From the NCBI GenBank assembly GCA_013399855.1, contig VXAY01005021.1, forward strand, positions 222,267 to 286,266: a DNA stretch of 64,000 nucleotides, read 5' to 3'. The DNA comes from Oxyruncus cristatus (Eukaryota > Chordata > Aves > Passeriformes > Cotingidae). Below are positions 1 to 13,209 of this stretch, one piece after another (the first letter of the stretch is position 1; every line of letters begins with the position of its first letter). The notes below the pieces were generated by a model. It was not told the DNA's origin. It worked only from the letters and a program-made list of their open reading frames with translations, and did no database searches. A program made the position numbers and the translations under genes.

Positions 1-110
1 CTGGGAAAAAATGGGTCAAATTCTGCCCTTAGACGTAAGCACAGAACACTCATTAAGGTCAGGGAGAGCCTCGCTGCATATGTGTCACTGAGGCAGAATT
101 TGGCTCAGTG
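1..110. repeat. Decayed palindromic (MITE-like) repeat at the left edge
   Basis: The left arm starting near 13 (gggtcaaattctgcc) is the imperfect reverse complement of the right arm ending near 106 (aggcagaatttggctc), with about 60 bases between them. The arms share an 11-base core, caaattctgcc / ggcagaatttg. From memory, arms of the type 'ggccaaattctgcc...' are common in old palindromic non-autonomous repeats of turtles, crocodilians and birds. Assignment to that group is an inference. No clear target-site duplication can be seen, and the left edge may continue outside the window. Confidence 0.45.
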
Positions 111-2205
111 CTTACTAGCTGATAGAAAAGCTGTAAAGCTAGAGGGGGCATAAAATGTTGGGGGAGTGTTTTAATATGTCCTATATACTGGTGTTGAGGA
201 TTTTGCTATCATTCTGTGAGATCAGGTATGTTTAAAATGAAGAAAGGTATCTCTCATTACCTATGAAATTAGAATAAGCTTTAAAGTGAATTAAATTGGG
301 GTCTAAACCAGTGACAGTATCCCTTTAAACAGTCGCCTAACAAAAATTACCAAGCTCCAAGTCAAATTGGAAGACTGGGTTTGTCAGACTCACTTGTATT
401 TAACAAAATGGCAGTCATTCCACTTTACATTAGCAATTAGCAATAAAAGAATTTATAATTTACTTAGAACTTTTTTCCCCACTTTAACAAAACTTCTGTA
501 AAAGTTACACTGCTATTAAAAGCACATTGTGTTGAGAACCTCAGTAAAACACAGTATGTATCAGCGTCCCATTAACAAGCAGAAATCAGGAAATCTTTAA
601 AGGGCCTCATGTTATACCTGCTAGTATCTCTCCCATGGAAAATGAGAAATGAGCTGGAATGTAAACAGGGGGGAGAAGGAGAATAAGAAATGCACCAGGA
701 CTACATTTGGGATGGCCAAATCCTACAGCTTTGCACATGGCTTCTGACTTCTAGGGAGGGGGTTTCCATCGCTTGTAGAGAGCTGATGATGCATGGAAGG
801 CTGACGCTGCAGAACAGCCAGCACAGGGGGAAGGGAGCAGGGAGAGGATGAAGGAGTAGTTATATACAGCTTTTCACCTTTCGGTCTCTATTCAATTCAC
901 TTTCTGTGAGTGTTATGAAATCACTCAGAGCAACACAACCTGATGAAATAATCACACTTGCAAAACCTGTGTGTATCTAGAAATTGCCAGAACTTCATCT
1001 ATATGTAGCGCTCCCATGCAGGAAATAAAAGCTCGGTGATTTATGGCATTTTATTGCACTTCTTGGCCATTTCTAATGTTTTTTTCATTGAGAAATGGCA
1101 GAAGCTGCAATTTGGATTTTTATTATGCAGTTCATGAGCCTTCTCCCAGCCCCCTTCCCTCATTTTCCTTTCCTGGGTGAACTTGCTTTGAGTTTAGGAG
1201 ATGAAAGTTTATGGAGGGAGAGGAGTGTCAAGGGGACTGAATCCAAACACAGAGCCAGTGAGCATGTTGCCAGATTTTATCTACCCTCACTGAAAATACA
1301 GTATCCAGAAAAAGATGAGTGATTATAAAGGAGAGAGGCTTAGCCTCTAACTTACACAAAAATTCTTGGACGCGTTTCTAGTTTTCTTTTTTAAACAAAC
1401 AAAACAATGATTCCTGGTTGGCAGTTCCCAAAGTCTTTCCTTTTTTTCCCATTTTTTGGCACGTTGTTGAAAGGTCATGCTGATGTATTTCCAAAACATG
1501 CTCATTGAGTACAGCTTTGCAAAAAATAAGAGCCCCTTTCTTAAGGCCTGATCCTCCTCTCATTTAAGGCAGAGACAAAATTTCTGCTGTTTGTAGGAAT
1601 ACAGGAGTAGAGCCTAAACAGAGAGTCAAACTCACTGTAGGATAAAATATAGGCTGAGTAACACCAGCTACTCCCAAAGCTGCTGACACCATCATACAAT
1701 CCTGTTTACCATTGCTTGTGTCTGCCAGACTGTAATGGTTCAGGCTAACAATGCTCATGGTACTTTTCAGCCTCAAGTAAAGATTTCTGACAATGAGGCA
1801 AGGGCTAAATCAGCTGGTTCCCATGTTAAAATAGTGATGATTCCTACAAAAAGCCCTTGTGGCCATGCATTTCGGGGAAGAAGCTTAAAACCCCATGTGC
1901 TTAATTTCTGGGATGAACCATATTCCACCAAAATGTTGCCAGATGAAAAACCTTTCCAAGATTGTATTTTCCATGTGCTCCATGGGCTGCAATTTTAAAC
2001 TGCTGAGTTTGTTTAAGCATCATGCATTAAAATGCATATAGACACGGCTGCTTAAACTAAAGGTGCACAAGCACACTTTGCCTACTGATCCAAACATTTG
2101 AGTTTGTTTGCAGGCATACTGTCTTGTAATGTGTGCACATGTACCTACCTGCACGTGTGTGTGCGTGTGGCTGCTGTTGTTTATTTGGCTTAGGCAAGCA
2201 GGCAG
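111..2205. other. Unique AT-rich non-coding sequence
   Basis: No gene, RNA or recognisable mobile element was found here. Open frames are short and lie on both strands. Around 1547-1590 a piece beginning 'ggcctgatcctcctctca' resembles one arm of the old palindromic repeat class seen at 1-110, but no matching second arm was found. Confidence 0.5.
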
Positions 2206-2211
2206 TAGGAT

Positions 2212-2345
2212 GGGTAAATGGACAAAGAGCTTGACTAGAACTCAAGGAACTTACGCTCTGTTCTTGGCACAACATCAAGTTTCCTGCATGACCTTGTATA
2301 AGTCACTTATTCTGTCCTGCGCCTCGGTTGTCCTTGCCTGTAAGA
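2212..2345 (+). repeat. MIR/CORE-SINE-like relic
   Basis: The segment carries the order of blocks typical of MIR-type SINEs. A 'gacttggactcagaa'-like portion is followed by 'catgaccttgtataagtcac', then 'gcctcggttgtccttgcctg'. These correspond to the conserved MIR phrases for 'tgaccttgggcaagtcactt' and 'cctcagtttcctcatctgt'. The copy is strongly diverged. The family assignment rests on remembered consensus rather than a search. Confidence 0.6.
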
Positions 2346-3699
2346 ACTTTCCTTCCTTCCAGTGCTGCTATATAGTTAAAATTCATTAATGAACCAAGCA
2401 AGAAATGGCCAGTGGGGCAGAGAGGAGGGGTGGGTATTAAAGGAAAACTTTCTTGATACTTCACTTGAAGGGCTTCACTCCTTCCAGGTAACTTTAACTG
2501 AAGAACAAATAACATTATCAGTATTCACTGTTGCGTTGTTGTAGTGCTCAGATGTACTAATCATAAATTTGGAACCCATTGTGCAGGGTTCTCTGCAAGC
2601 AAAGGACAAAAGTATGATATATTTGGCATCAAAATTATCATCAGAAGATTTTCAAAATGCTGGATAAATCAAAGTCAGCATTGCAGATCTTTGTGCCCAG
2701 CACTTGTTTTTCTAGAGTTTTTATATTTAAGAGAACAAAGTGTGAACTCACAAACACTGAAAATTTCACGTACTGCTCAGATGTGAAGCCTGCTGCTCTC
2801 TCCTTTAGCTGCTTTCAGTAAGAAGTGAAATCTTGTTGGCTTCTGGATTGGGCTTTTATCTAAGGAGTTAAAGCAAACACGAATCTGTTGCCTTTAAACT
2901 CCCGTCCTGATCCCAGTGAGTTTGCAGAGGGCTGAGAGGCTTTGAAAAGAAAGGCAGGTTTTTTGTCACCTTTGACACACAAACATCCCGGCAAGTTACC
3001 TTGTTGTTTATTTCCACTGTACAACCCTGAACATGCTGCTTCCAGGGTGCTTACCTTCCATAGCATGACCTTTCAAGCAAATATATCCCTTCAAACTTTG
3101 GAATTCAGAGAGGTAGAATTAAAATCATTGACCTTTCATTCTCCTTTCCTCTTAGCCCACCTCCCTCTCGTATGCTTTCCCTTTAATAACCAAGAAGCAC
3201 ATCTGCAGTTTTTGTTGTAAACACTGCAAAAAGCATTAAGGTTTTTAAGGTAACCTTGGCAAAATCCAAATTAGAAAACATACTGCAGTGATTCACATTT
3301 AACCTCCAAGTTATTTTGCAGCATAGCTGACAGCCTGCATTCTTCAGAACTTTGTGTTGTTTGTTTTTTTCTTCCCCTTTCTCTTTGTAAGCAGCAGGAC
3401 AAAATAAAAAAAAAAAAAGCAAACCCAAAAAAAGCATAGTACTTTTTTTTTTCTCCATTAGGGGCCTGATATGTAAAATACACACAAAGAACTAGTTCCT
3501 TTTCTGGTCACTGAACTAAAAAGAGATACATTTCTTACAAGATTAGAATAACTGTCAAATCAACAACAACAAAAGCCACCTGGTTGGTTTTTTTTAAGAA
3601 AAAGTTGTGTAGCTTATTACTTGATGAGTCAGGTCTTTAGCTTCCCCCCTCTAGTCAGGGCCACTAAGCCAAGAAAAAGCCTTCACTGTTCAAGTCATC
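2346..3699. other. Unique non-coding sequence with A/T tracts
   Basis: No gene was recognised. Around 3405-3452 there is an A-rich tract followed closely by a T-rich tract, which could pair as a weak hairpin. Otherwise the stretch is ordinary AT-rich sequence with frequent stops in all frames. Confidence 0.5.
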
Positions 3700-4320
3700 A
3701 TGGTACTGTCATCATTTCATAATCCTGCCAGTGCCATTGCTTTGGATCATCTTCCAGAGAAGAGGGGAGACAAAATCAGTTTGGTGAGCAGGGCGGGCAA
3801 GGTACCCCCGACAGCAGTGCAGAGGCAGTCATTCAGAATGGAGGGCATCTGCACAGACTCACTGAGAGAGCAAAAGCAAGAAGAAGATGCTGCAAAGGCA
3901 AGGGGTGGGGTTCTGTTTTTCTCAGAAACGTGCTGCACTGTAGGACTGTGCCTTTTATTTTTGGCACAAATTGCTGTAGCAAATTATATAGCTTATCAGA
4001 TGTGGTTTGTTAGGCTCAGTAAAGAAACCACTGCAAGGACTTGTTTTCCTTGTTGTCTGCACCCGATTATGAGATCGGCACAAATCAGATTCCTGATGTT
4101 GCACAGGAACAAGGTTGAAACTCCGTGGGCCTTGTTTTCCTATAACCAAATTAAGCATGATTGGGTTACAAACCAATTCAGCTCAGTTGGGTTTGATTGT
4201 CTCTCTGACTTTACACAAAAAGTAGTCTGCCTGTTCACTTCAATGCACAGGGATTTACTGGTGGATAGGAAGCTACATGCTAATTTCAATCATTGCATAA
4301 GCTCACACAACTCCTCTTAA
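3700..4320 (+). other. Unexplained 206-residue open reading frame
   Basis: An ATG at 3700 opens 206 codons ending in TAA at 4318-4320, unusually long for this AT-rich region. The translation is not recognised as any family. Residues about 79-103 form a hydrophobic stretch that could be one membrane segment, followed by R and K residues and a CFPCC cluster at about 115-119. There is no obvious signal peptide at the start. No splice structure, promoter or neighbouring exon supports it, and the other strand is also partly open here. It may be a chance frame, or a conserved non-coding block that happens to lack stops. It is listed because length alone makes chance somewhat unlikely. Confidence 0.15.
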
Positions 4321-7019
4321 AACAACTGAATGGGAGCAATATGCCCTTGCTCCAGAGTTACATTTGGTCACTTAGTGAAGTGTGAGAACCCACAGACTGC
4401 AGAATCAAATCGTGCAAGCCCTTGTTTTCTTCTCAAAAGCCCAGACCAGCCCTAAAGGATGTAAACATGAATTACAGGAGGTGCAGAAGGGATTTCAGAG
4501 TACATTAATAAACAGGGCTTAGCTACAGCAACTAGGGAGCAGATACATATTTTATTCAGTTCTCCCAGATACTGGAAAAATAACCTTCAGTAAAGGGGTG
4601 GGCAGCAAGGAGATTAACACTGCCACTTCAATCTGCTTGCTACATGCAGTGCCTCTCCCACACCAGTAAGGTACTGCTACCACTGAAACAGCATAACCTG
4701 TTTGCCCTGGTGCTGGTGGTCCCTGATGAACAAATCGACTCAGCAGTGAATGGCTGGTGCCAAAGGCAGAAAGGAACAAGAGGGAAAAGATAGGCCAAAT
4801 ACAAAATCCTTAGCCATCCATCTGTTTTCAGGGGAAGAGAGAAAATATTTCATTTCCTACCTGTAAAGAAAAATGGATTCATGTCACATCCTTCCTTGAT
4901 TATCCCCAGCATTATGCAATTCAATAGATTTGCTGTCTTGATTAGACAGGCAGAATAGAATTTTAATTGTGAGTCTCTGGAAGGCAAAATGGAGAGATTT
5001 GTATGAAAAAACTGGGAGGCAGCAGTGTTATTGGAAGGCTGAGCTTTTTATAGGCAGTCTTTCTGCTTCATTCGACCATCTGCCTTTACTTGTGCTCTGC
5101 TGCTTGGGGTTGAGAAGTTGCTGGCTTTAAAGATGAGCCGCAAAGTTTAACCAGATAAATAAATGTGTGCAAGATCCCTCCCTACTACCAGAATGCCTTC
5201 AGCATTCCAGCTACATATGTTGACAAAAGGAATGTTTTAATTTTAGCATTGTTTTTACTGTTTATCAAACAGAAATTATGCATGTAGTTGCTTGCACAAG
5301 TCACAGTTAAAAAAAAAGTTCCTTTCATAAAGGCCTGAGAAATGTAGACTGAGAAAACTATTTTACTGGGGGGCAAACAAGAAATTATTTTTTTTTAGAT
5401 GTGTGCTTATAGGTATAGTGGTAGGGAGAGGAGTTGGCTGGCCTACGCTACTGTTTACAGGTCAGGGAGAAGGTAGGAGTGTCTGAGTCAGAAGCCAATG
5501 CTAATTTAAGGAATTTGGAGCTTAGTTCATGCCAAAAATCAGAGCTGAACTCAGTCCAGGACCAGGTGAAAGCCAATGTGGACTTTCTGATACCTTAATT
5601 CTATATCAGTGATGAAATGTGCCAGTCATATTTACTGGCTATGAAGGTGGGCAGAAAAGCTGCAAGTTTGGGTAGACAAAACAGTTTGAGTGATATGTGG
5701 TAGTCTCCACTACAGGGATTCAACCCATTTTGGGACGCTATTTGCAGACAGTGATTTTCTCTGAGGTATAACTGTCTCCCTGTCTTTTTAATAGAAACAC
5801 TGGAGACAGAAAACGTCGCTTCCACGGGTTAATACGTGGATTGTCCAGAATTCAAATACACAAATTCCAGCCCAAATAAGCCACACACTGAGTTCTGTAA
5901 GGTCCCTGGTTTAACTCACTATGAGCAGGCTCTTAACAGTTCAGTGATGCACTTTCTCTCCATACAAAACTTTAAAATGATGTTGCGTTTGTTCCAACAG
6001 GAAAAACAGTTGCAACCACAAACAGTTCATAGGGATGGGAATATGTCCCCTGCTCAAATCTAACCTTTTCCATAGATGAAATAAATATGAAAATGCCTTG
6101 AAATACACTGTTGCTACTAGACAAGAGATTTATGTTGCTGGATTGGAGTGTCACTATTTTGTTCTTGTCTATAAAATAGCCCTAGAGGTAGGTCCTAGTC
6201 TCAGTCCAGTTAGTCTACACATCTAAAAACTCTGGATCTTTAACGTTTCTGATCAAAGAAATTACCCTGGAACTCTCCTAAGACTATTCAACATCAGAAG
6301 ATTTATGGAATTTCTACCTTCTCAATGGAAATATTTGCATACAACACCTTGTTCTCTGCCTTTGCTATGGTCCTGGCAGTACAGCTGAGACTGCCTGGCA
6401 CTCAGGTATTGTCCAGTAACACCTTTGTTTCAGCTACCATTTCACCCCTCTTTTGCAGTGACCTCTGGGGAAAAGGCTTGCCCGGTTTTTGCACAAGCTC
6501 CACTTGGTATCATCTCTGCATCTGCACAGGAGGTGCAGCTACTACTTGTAATGTCATTGTTGAACCACCATTTTTCACTTTTGTAGGTTTGCAACTATGC
6601 AGACTCTCATGAGGATTGAAAAACCTGTGCCATCACTTACTGAGTGGCATTTTGCGCAGAAACCGGAACACTTTTTTTTTTATTATTTAACAGAGGTCAA
6701 CTTATCCATCACATTTTACTAACAATGCTTTTTTTTCTCTCAAGGTCTAAAGTGTTCCTTCAAGGACTGTGCTCATACTTCACATGGAGTTTTCTTTACT
6801 GCTAGAAGGAGTGTTGGAGTAAGAAGGCAGAAAGCAAATTTACAGCAAGAAAAGTAAAGAAGTAGCTATAGAAATGAAAATACACTGCCTTTCAACATTG
6901 CCAAAACACCTGTAAATCTCATTTCAAGGCAGACATAACAGACAATTACGGACTGACTAGAGGAAATACTTAAGATATGCCCTTATACAGCAAAGCACTT
7001 AAGTATCTGATTATCTTCA
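4321..7019. other. Unique non-coding sequence
   Basis: No exon, RNA gene or identifiable repeat was recognised. Short frames on both strands are consistent with chance. Confidence 0.5.
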
Positions 7020-7460
7020 GTCTTGCCTTTTACTTCAGCATTTATTTATACACTTTGCTAAGCCTGATTCTGAACAAGAAAAGCTCGTCTGAATTTAAGG
7101 CACTTTACTGAGAAGATCAAGATAATATTTCAACTGATTAACCAGAGTTCAAGGCTTCTCCTTCTCAGTGATACAAAGGACACGCTGATAAAACTGAACT
7201 CAACGAAAACTGCCACCTCTGGAAAATGATGCCTTTTTCTTAGCGATCTCAAACGGGGCTTCCGTGCCTGATGTTAGGCATCTGCATATGGAAATGTTGT
7301 TATTGCTGTGTTAAACCCTAATCAATTACTATTATTGCAGGGGTTAAGCAAGCAAGTTTGGAATTTGAGCCTGCACAAACAAAATCCGATGCACAGAGCA
7401 ATGGGCCATCTACAGTACCAAAGAAAATGAACGGGCCAGCTATTTCATGGCCTCTCTGTG
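7020..7460. promoter_or_regulatory. Candidate conserved non-coding/enhancer-like block
   Basis: This stretch has balanced composition, retains scattered CpGs (7188-7265), lacks repeat signatures and contains a perfect TAATCAATTA at 7319-7328. That motif is the TAAT-NN-ATTA arrangement bound by paired-class homeodomain dimers. It sits just before a T-run and 'gcaggggttaagc'. The call is made by eye only; no cross-species alignment was possible. Confidence 0.25.
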
Positions 7461-10400
7461 CCTCACAGAATCGGTACTGCTGTGCTTAATGATAACACAT
7501 TTATCGAACTACACAGAAATAGATGTTAATTTTAAAATGTGTCAGGTGTAAAAGAGAGAGAAAAGGAGAAAAGCATTGCTGCAACCTTCTCTTTGTGGAT
7601 TTTCCAAATTTTTATTCTAAACACGAGTCTAACATCATTCATGGAAATACCAGCTCAGCACTGTTGAACAGCAGTGTGTTTCTTTATATTTATTTTGCCC
7701 CCTCATATTTTCTTCCACTTAAGTTCTTCAATGTACACAAACAAACTGCAATGAGAAAAAAAAAGAGACAAAAATGAAATGCATAAAAAGGCAGGCAATA
7801 GAAATGACCTTTGCCACTCCTTTGACAGTATTTTGCACATTTCTCCGCTAGTGGCTGAGGTGGGTTTTTTTGCACTTTCAGGGAACCATAGACGATAACA
7901 TGAATAAAATTGTGTTTCATGAATTTAACAGAAACATTTTAGAGGCAATAATTGCTCTTTCTGGAGTGTACTTTAATTTAGAGATGGAATTCTTCCTGTG
8001 ATTTATGTAGCAGTATATTTTATACCACGTAAGGTATGCTTTTAAAACTGCCTCCTCACCTACTTGAAATGTTTAGCTTCATATACACACAGCATAAATA
8101 CAAAAATCCATTGACATACTGCACATACATAAAAACATGCACCAGGTCATGTGTGTAGATGTGAATAAATCCATGTATGAAGGCAGGCATTTGTTTTTGT
8201 ACAAATGCAGAAATTTCAAATTATTCTGTCCCTAATTAGATCATCTTTTGGTATAAGGCAGAGCCACAATAAATTATTAGCAAAAGATGACAGTCTAAGG
8301 GAAAACATAGGAAACAGTTATAACTTCAGTGCTTTCCAGGAGTAGAGGTTAGGGACAAATTTTGTGTCTTTTGGAATCACCACAAACTTCTGATTATCAG
8401 AAATAACAAGGTACTGATTGCTTTGTGGTTTCTCTTTCTTTAAATACATGCCCAAGCAGAAGACATTCTGTGTGTAATGACATACTAAGGAAACAGAGAC
8501 AAGGCATCTTCTTTTCAAGATTGTCTTAATCTGCTACAAAGAGGGTAGCAGCCCATTGTATTAGTTATAGTACAGTCTGCAACAAACATATTTATGCAGC
8601 TGATGGGCCTGTTGTTTCCATCTGCCAGAGCACTTTATATGCCTGCTGTGCATGGTGCAGACAGTATGTTTACTGCTACTCTTCACCAGTGTAACCACAT
8701 GAACATACTAATGCCAGTGACCTAGTCACACTCTGCTGTGGCTGGCTTAATAACCTGGGGACTAGAATCCAGGAGTTTTTTTCTTTCTTCTTCCACTTGC
8801 TGCTTTTCCCTTTTTCCTTTTCCACAAATTTAACCAAGATTTCACAAATTTTCCCACTCTGCAGCAAAAGGAAACCAGCCCTGTGTAAATTTTTCCACAC
8901 ACAAGTGAGGCTGGCCTAATGCACCCTAGCCTTCAAATGGGGCAGTCAGCCAGGACATAATACTTTGTGTATCCAAGTCCCTGGATGGCTGTATCCAAGT
9001 CCCTGCCCCAGCTTCTAAATTACAGCCAGAAGGCTCAAGACTAGAGGACGCTATTTGTAGTCCTCTGTACCAGAGAACAGCAACATCAGATTGTGACTGT
9101 CACTGGACCAGCTTTAGGATTCTGGCATCCCGCATCCCTCATCAGCTGGTTGACTGGTGGGCTAATGATCTAGCTCAAAACCTTTCCTCCACTGCAAAGA
9201 CATTTAATTAGTAACAAGAGGTGGAGTAGTTGGAATGGAGGAGCAGAAGACAAAGAGCAGCAGAGCAGCCCAGTGCTTCAGACACACTTCATACTTCATT
9301 TTCAGCAAGGTAGAGAAGTAAACTCATGTCTGCTGCATCTAGGCGAGCTGTGGAGACAGTTTTTCTTTAACCAAAGAACCAATTCTGTTAGCCTTTTTCA
9401 CATTCACTATTCCTTAAAAAAATATTCCCATTTCAGTTGAGTACCTGTAGAAAAAGTAACTGTTTAGCATGAGAATGATGGGCCAAGGCCCCCTACAACC
9501 TAGGCATAAAGGACTGGGACTTTTTCATTCCTTTTTTCTCCTCCATGTGTCCTTCTCCGAGTCCCTCCCTGGAAATGGAAATGGTGTATTGTAATGCAGA
9601 TTTCCTGCAGAATCTCACAGATCACTCTCTGCAGGGATTTCACTCTTCAGCTGAAATACTTTTCAGCCATGGTATTGTTCATTTATTCAACAGTTTTATT
9701 TTTAAACATGGAATACTATAATTGTGCATTACTAATTCCTTTTAAAAGCATTATAATGTTTATTTTTTGATTGAGGCTTGAGGGCTCAAGATCATTTGGC
9801 TTAGTTTTGTTGGTGTCTTTTTTATTCCATTATTTATGAATTTAAAATACACTATGAAAGGATCAAAATAAAGTAAAAGACCTCAAAACCCCACAAGTCT
9901 TCTTTTCGTTTCTTCAATCCCAGCAACCAGTCTGTTTTCTCTTTCATGCTTTCCGCAGAGAACCATTTCCTTTAATGTAATCACTGGCTGATTGACTCTT
10001 GCCTCTGTTTCCACTTTGCTCCTATTTTTGGAGGTCACAGAAACAGCAAAGGTTCCATTTAATTTCTCATTAGAGATCACACTTCAGCCCTGAAGCTCTC
10101 AAGAGCCCAGAGACAGACAGAGAAACACCATCTACCCGAGCTCAGAGCCAAGGTGTAAGACCAGAACTGGGAAGCAGGGAAACCCTCAGTCCTGCCCCAA
10201 ATTCACCCACAGGAATAGCTCTGGTCTCTGCATCAGGTCACCTAATGCTGAAGTGACCAGTGGATGGTCTTCTTCAGTGGTGCAGTGGCATCTCCCTCAC
10301 AATAGTTTCAAAAAAGTCAGACAAGTCAAAAGGAGCAACACGACAGTGAAGGGCCTCTCTCTGCCCAGTCGGTAAGGGAAGATCTGTGCCCCAGTACTAC

Positions 10401-10610
10401 TGGTGCAGCTGGTACAGAGGAAAGATTTTCTGGGCAGACGTCTAAGCTTTTGTTGTACAGCTGCTTCAGAGAGATTAATCCAGTTTTTGTGGAGAAAGAA
10501 GAAGACTGACCCACAGAAAGCAAGATCCCTGTGGAGGGGGGAGGAGGGAAGGGTGTTATTCACTAGCTTCCCCCACCACAGCAAGCAAACTTTGATCTGA
10601 GCCTTCTTTC
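7461..10610. other. Unique non-coding sequence with a short direct repeat
   Basis: No gene was found. The stretch contains the 16-base direct repeat listed separately (8968-9005). The segment near 8581-8670 has several E-box-like CATCTG/CAGCTG sites, but nothing decisive. Confidence 0.5.
8968..9005 (+). repeat. 16-bp direct repeat, 22-bp period
   Basis: The sequence tgtatccaagtccctg occurs at 8968-8983 and again identically at 8990-9005. The flanks differ. This looks like a small local duplication, with no sign of a mobile element between the copies. Confidence 0.85.
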
Positions 10611-10616
10611 ACTATC

Positions 10617-10670
10617 TCACAGAATCACAGAATTGTTAGGGTTGGAAGGGACTTCTGGAGATCATCTCCC
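10617..10670 (-). mobile_element. CR1 LINE 3'-end fragment
   Basis: The sequence begins tcacagaatcacagaat and continues ggttggaagggacttctgga, the reverse complement of the CR1 3' terminus. After about 54 bases the similarity ends, so only the extreme 3' tail remains. CR1 elements are 5'-truncated non-LTR retrotransposons and the main repeat of bird genomes. No coding capacity remains. Confidence 0.85.
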
Positions 10671-13205
10671 ATATATGCTGTATCCCTTACCCGTGGTAAC
10701 ACTTTAGCACTGAGAGAATACATTTGACCTGGGCCTGTTCTTACTCTGGCAATCCATGGTAGAGCCTGGAGAAATCAGCTGTCTTCAAAGTTTAAGTTTG
10801 CTGGCAGTACCAGATAGGATGGCTCAGGAGATCTAATGAAAAATAAGCCCTGAACTACGCTGTTTGGTGATCAGATATTAATGCCTTTTTTTTTTTTTTT
10901 TTAAATAAGCTGGAAAGTTTGTCCTTGCAATGGTGACTAGAGCACACAAAATTTGCAGTCTGACTCATGGAAAGGTCCTGAAGTATTACACTGATGTTCA
11001 AGAAGTTTGCACCTCACTGTAGCAAGAGCAACATTTGAGTGCTGTAGACATTAATAGGTCTCAAACATATTTAACTAGGGAAGATTTCATCTCACTGAAA
11101 GTAAAGCATGGGATTAGGGATTTTGCTGAATATGAGCCTCCAAAAAACCTGAGTTGTATTGTTGCTCTGGAAGTAATGACCACAGGTATGTTTTTATATC
11201 TCCAAAGTAAAAAATACTGCTAATTCAAAAGGACTATTTAGACTATAGTTAAGGAACTCCTAAGAGAAGTATTAGCTATGGGCTAATAACAGTTGTAACC
11301 CTGCCTTAATATGTGCATGGGCAGTTTCCACTGGTGCATGTAAACATAAATTATTGAATAAAGAATAATTGATTTAGAATTGTAAAAGATCAGTAACCTT
11401 GCAGAGAAAAGGGACAGCAGTAGACAGATACATTTTAAGTACTAATGACTCTGCCTTATGAGAGTAGATTTACTCAGTGTATAATGCATGAGTGGTAAAA
11501 TAGGTCAAACCCTGGAAGCATCCACATGTTTGAAATCATTATGAATACAATGGTTTTACTGCATCACCAATTGCATAAGAGCTCCACAGCAAAAGCGCAT
11601 GTGGAATGCAAAACATAATAAAAATCCTTGCTCTTGTGTTGCAGATTAGAAAGCTACTACAGATTTTGGATCCTTTCCCAAATTTAATACAGTTACTTTC
11701 CTGTGGCCAGTGCTTCTACGTTTTCATTTTTGTGCGATGATTTTGCTCCCTTGTTCTTTCTGTAGTGTTCATAAGATTTCAGCTGTTTGTGGTATAGAAA
11801 ATTTGGCATATTAACAATGATAGTCATTTTTATTCAAAGAAAAGTGTGGCCATCCCATTTATATTCTGCTAGAGTTTTCAGGGATGGGGGAAGGCTTCAT
11901 CCCATGACATCCCATCCCCCACAAACAGAGGAAGCTACTTTGCTGCCTACCTACCACTACAGCTACAGTTATGTCAGTGCTAGGTATGAAAAGGCTTTGT
12001 TATTTAACAGGCAAATAATAGAGAGCCTTTGTGCAGGGATAATTACAGTGGTTTGGATATTCCTGGATTAACTCTTGGGACGAATGTTCATCTCAGTAAA
12101 TCACTAATAAATATACATTAGCACCATGCCTCTCTCTATTTTATACTCTAGTAATTTTGGTCGTACTACTCACAAGTCTTTCTGGGGCTGGTTATGAAGT
12201 ATAGGCTTCAATGCCCTTTGCCCATCTTTGCCGTATGACTGTCGCATTACAGTCAGAACTTCCTGCATTTTACCTTAGTCAATTCATCTTCTGATAAAGC
12301 AGCAACAAGGTTGCATAGCTTGCTGGCTGCTGGGAAGAGTAACTGGCAAATATTTGTACAGCACTTCGAAGAAGTAGGACCTGACTCATTGCAGCATTAC
12401 TGCAGTTTTTAAATCAGTATTAACCATTCAAACTCATGACACTATCTTCTGAAAAAAGACAGCTGCTGAGAACCAGGCCCATAAAGGACCATGTTGCTCT
12501 CCTTGCACTATTTTCATATCAGTTATTTTTGCCAAGCTACCATTTGTTTGAGCCAGTTCACCATACAAGTCAGTGAGGGGTTTCTGAGAACAAGGGAAGG
12601 GATGCAGCGTGGTGACAGGTACTGGAGATGGCCAGATAGAGGAGCAGGAGTCACCTTTGCCTGCACCTCTTGCTAGTGTGAAAACACTCAGGCCAAAGAC
12701 TGGTTTCTATGGAAAGATGAATAGTCTTGAAATCATATGAGGAACCCTAATTACTAATCCCAAAGATGTGCTGCATCTCATACCTTCATCATTTATGTTT
12801 TTGGAAATCAACACAAGACTCTGCTGTATACAGGGCTCCTTCTTTCACAGGATGACCCACAGACACAGGTAATGACATATTTCCCAGTACTGTTGCCCTG
12901 GACCTGAGGTCTGACTGAAGAGTTTTTGATGAAAATGAGGAGGCCCGAGGTCCAAATATTTATCTTACAGTTACAAGCAGTATTATTTAAAGTAAATTAT
13001 GCTACCTGACAGCTCTTTTTAGTCAGAGGGCTACAAAACAGTCCTCTTTGAAGGAAAAGTAAGACATAAAAGTTTATAAAGGGAAATGAAGAGTGGGAAA
13101 GTACTGCTATTATTATGGAATAAGAGTGCTAGGAAAGTGCTGTGAAAATTGGAAATCCATAATTTTATTGCCAAACCTGGGTTTGACTACAATAATAGTC
13201 ATTAA
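10671..13205. other. Unique non-coding sequence with a T17 tract
   Basis: No gene was recognised. A run of 17 T lies at 10886-10902. Several short frames are present, none with recognisable protein features. Confidence 0.5.
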
Positions 13206-13209
13206 CAGT

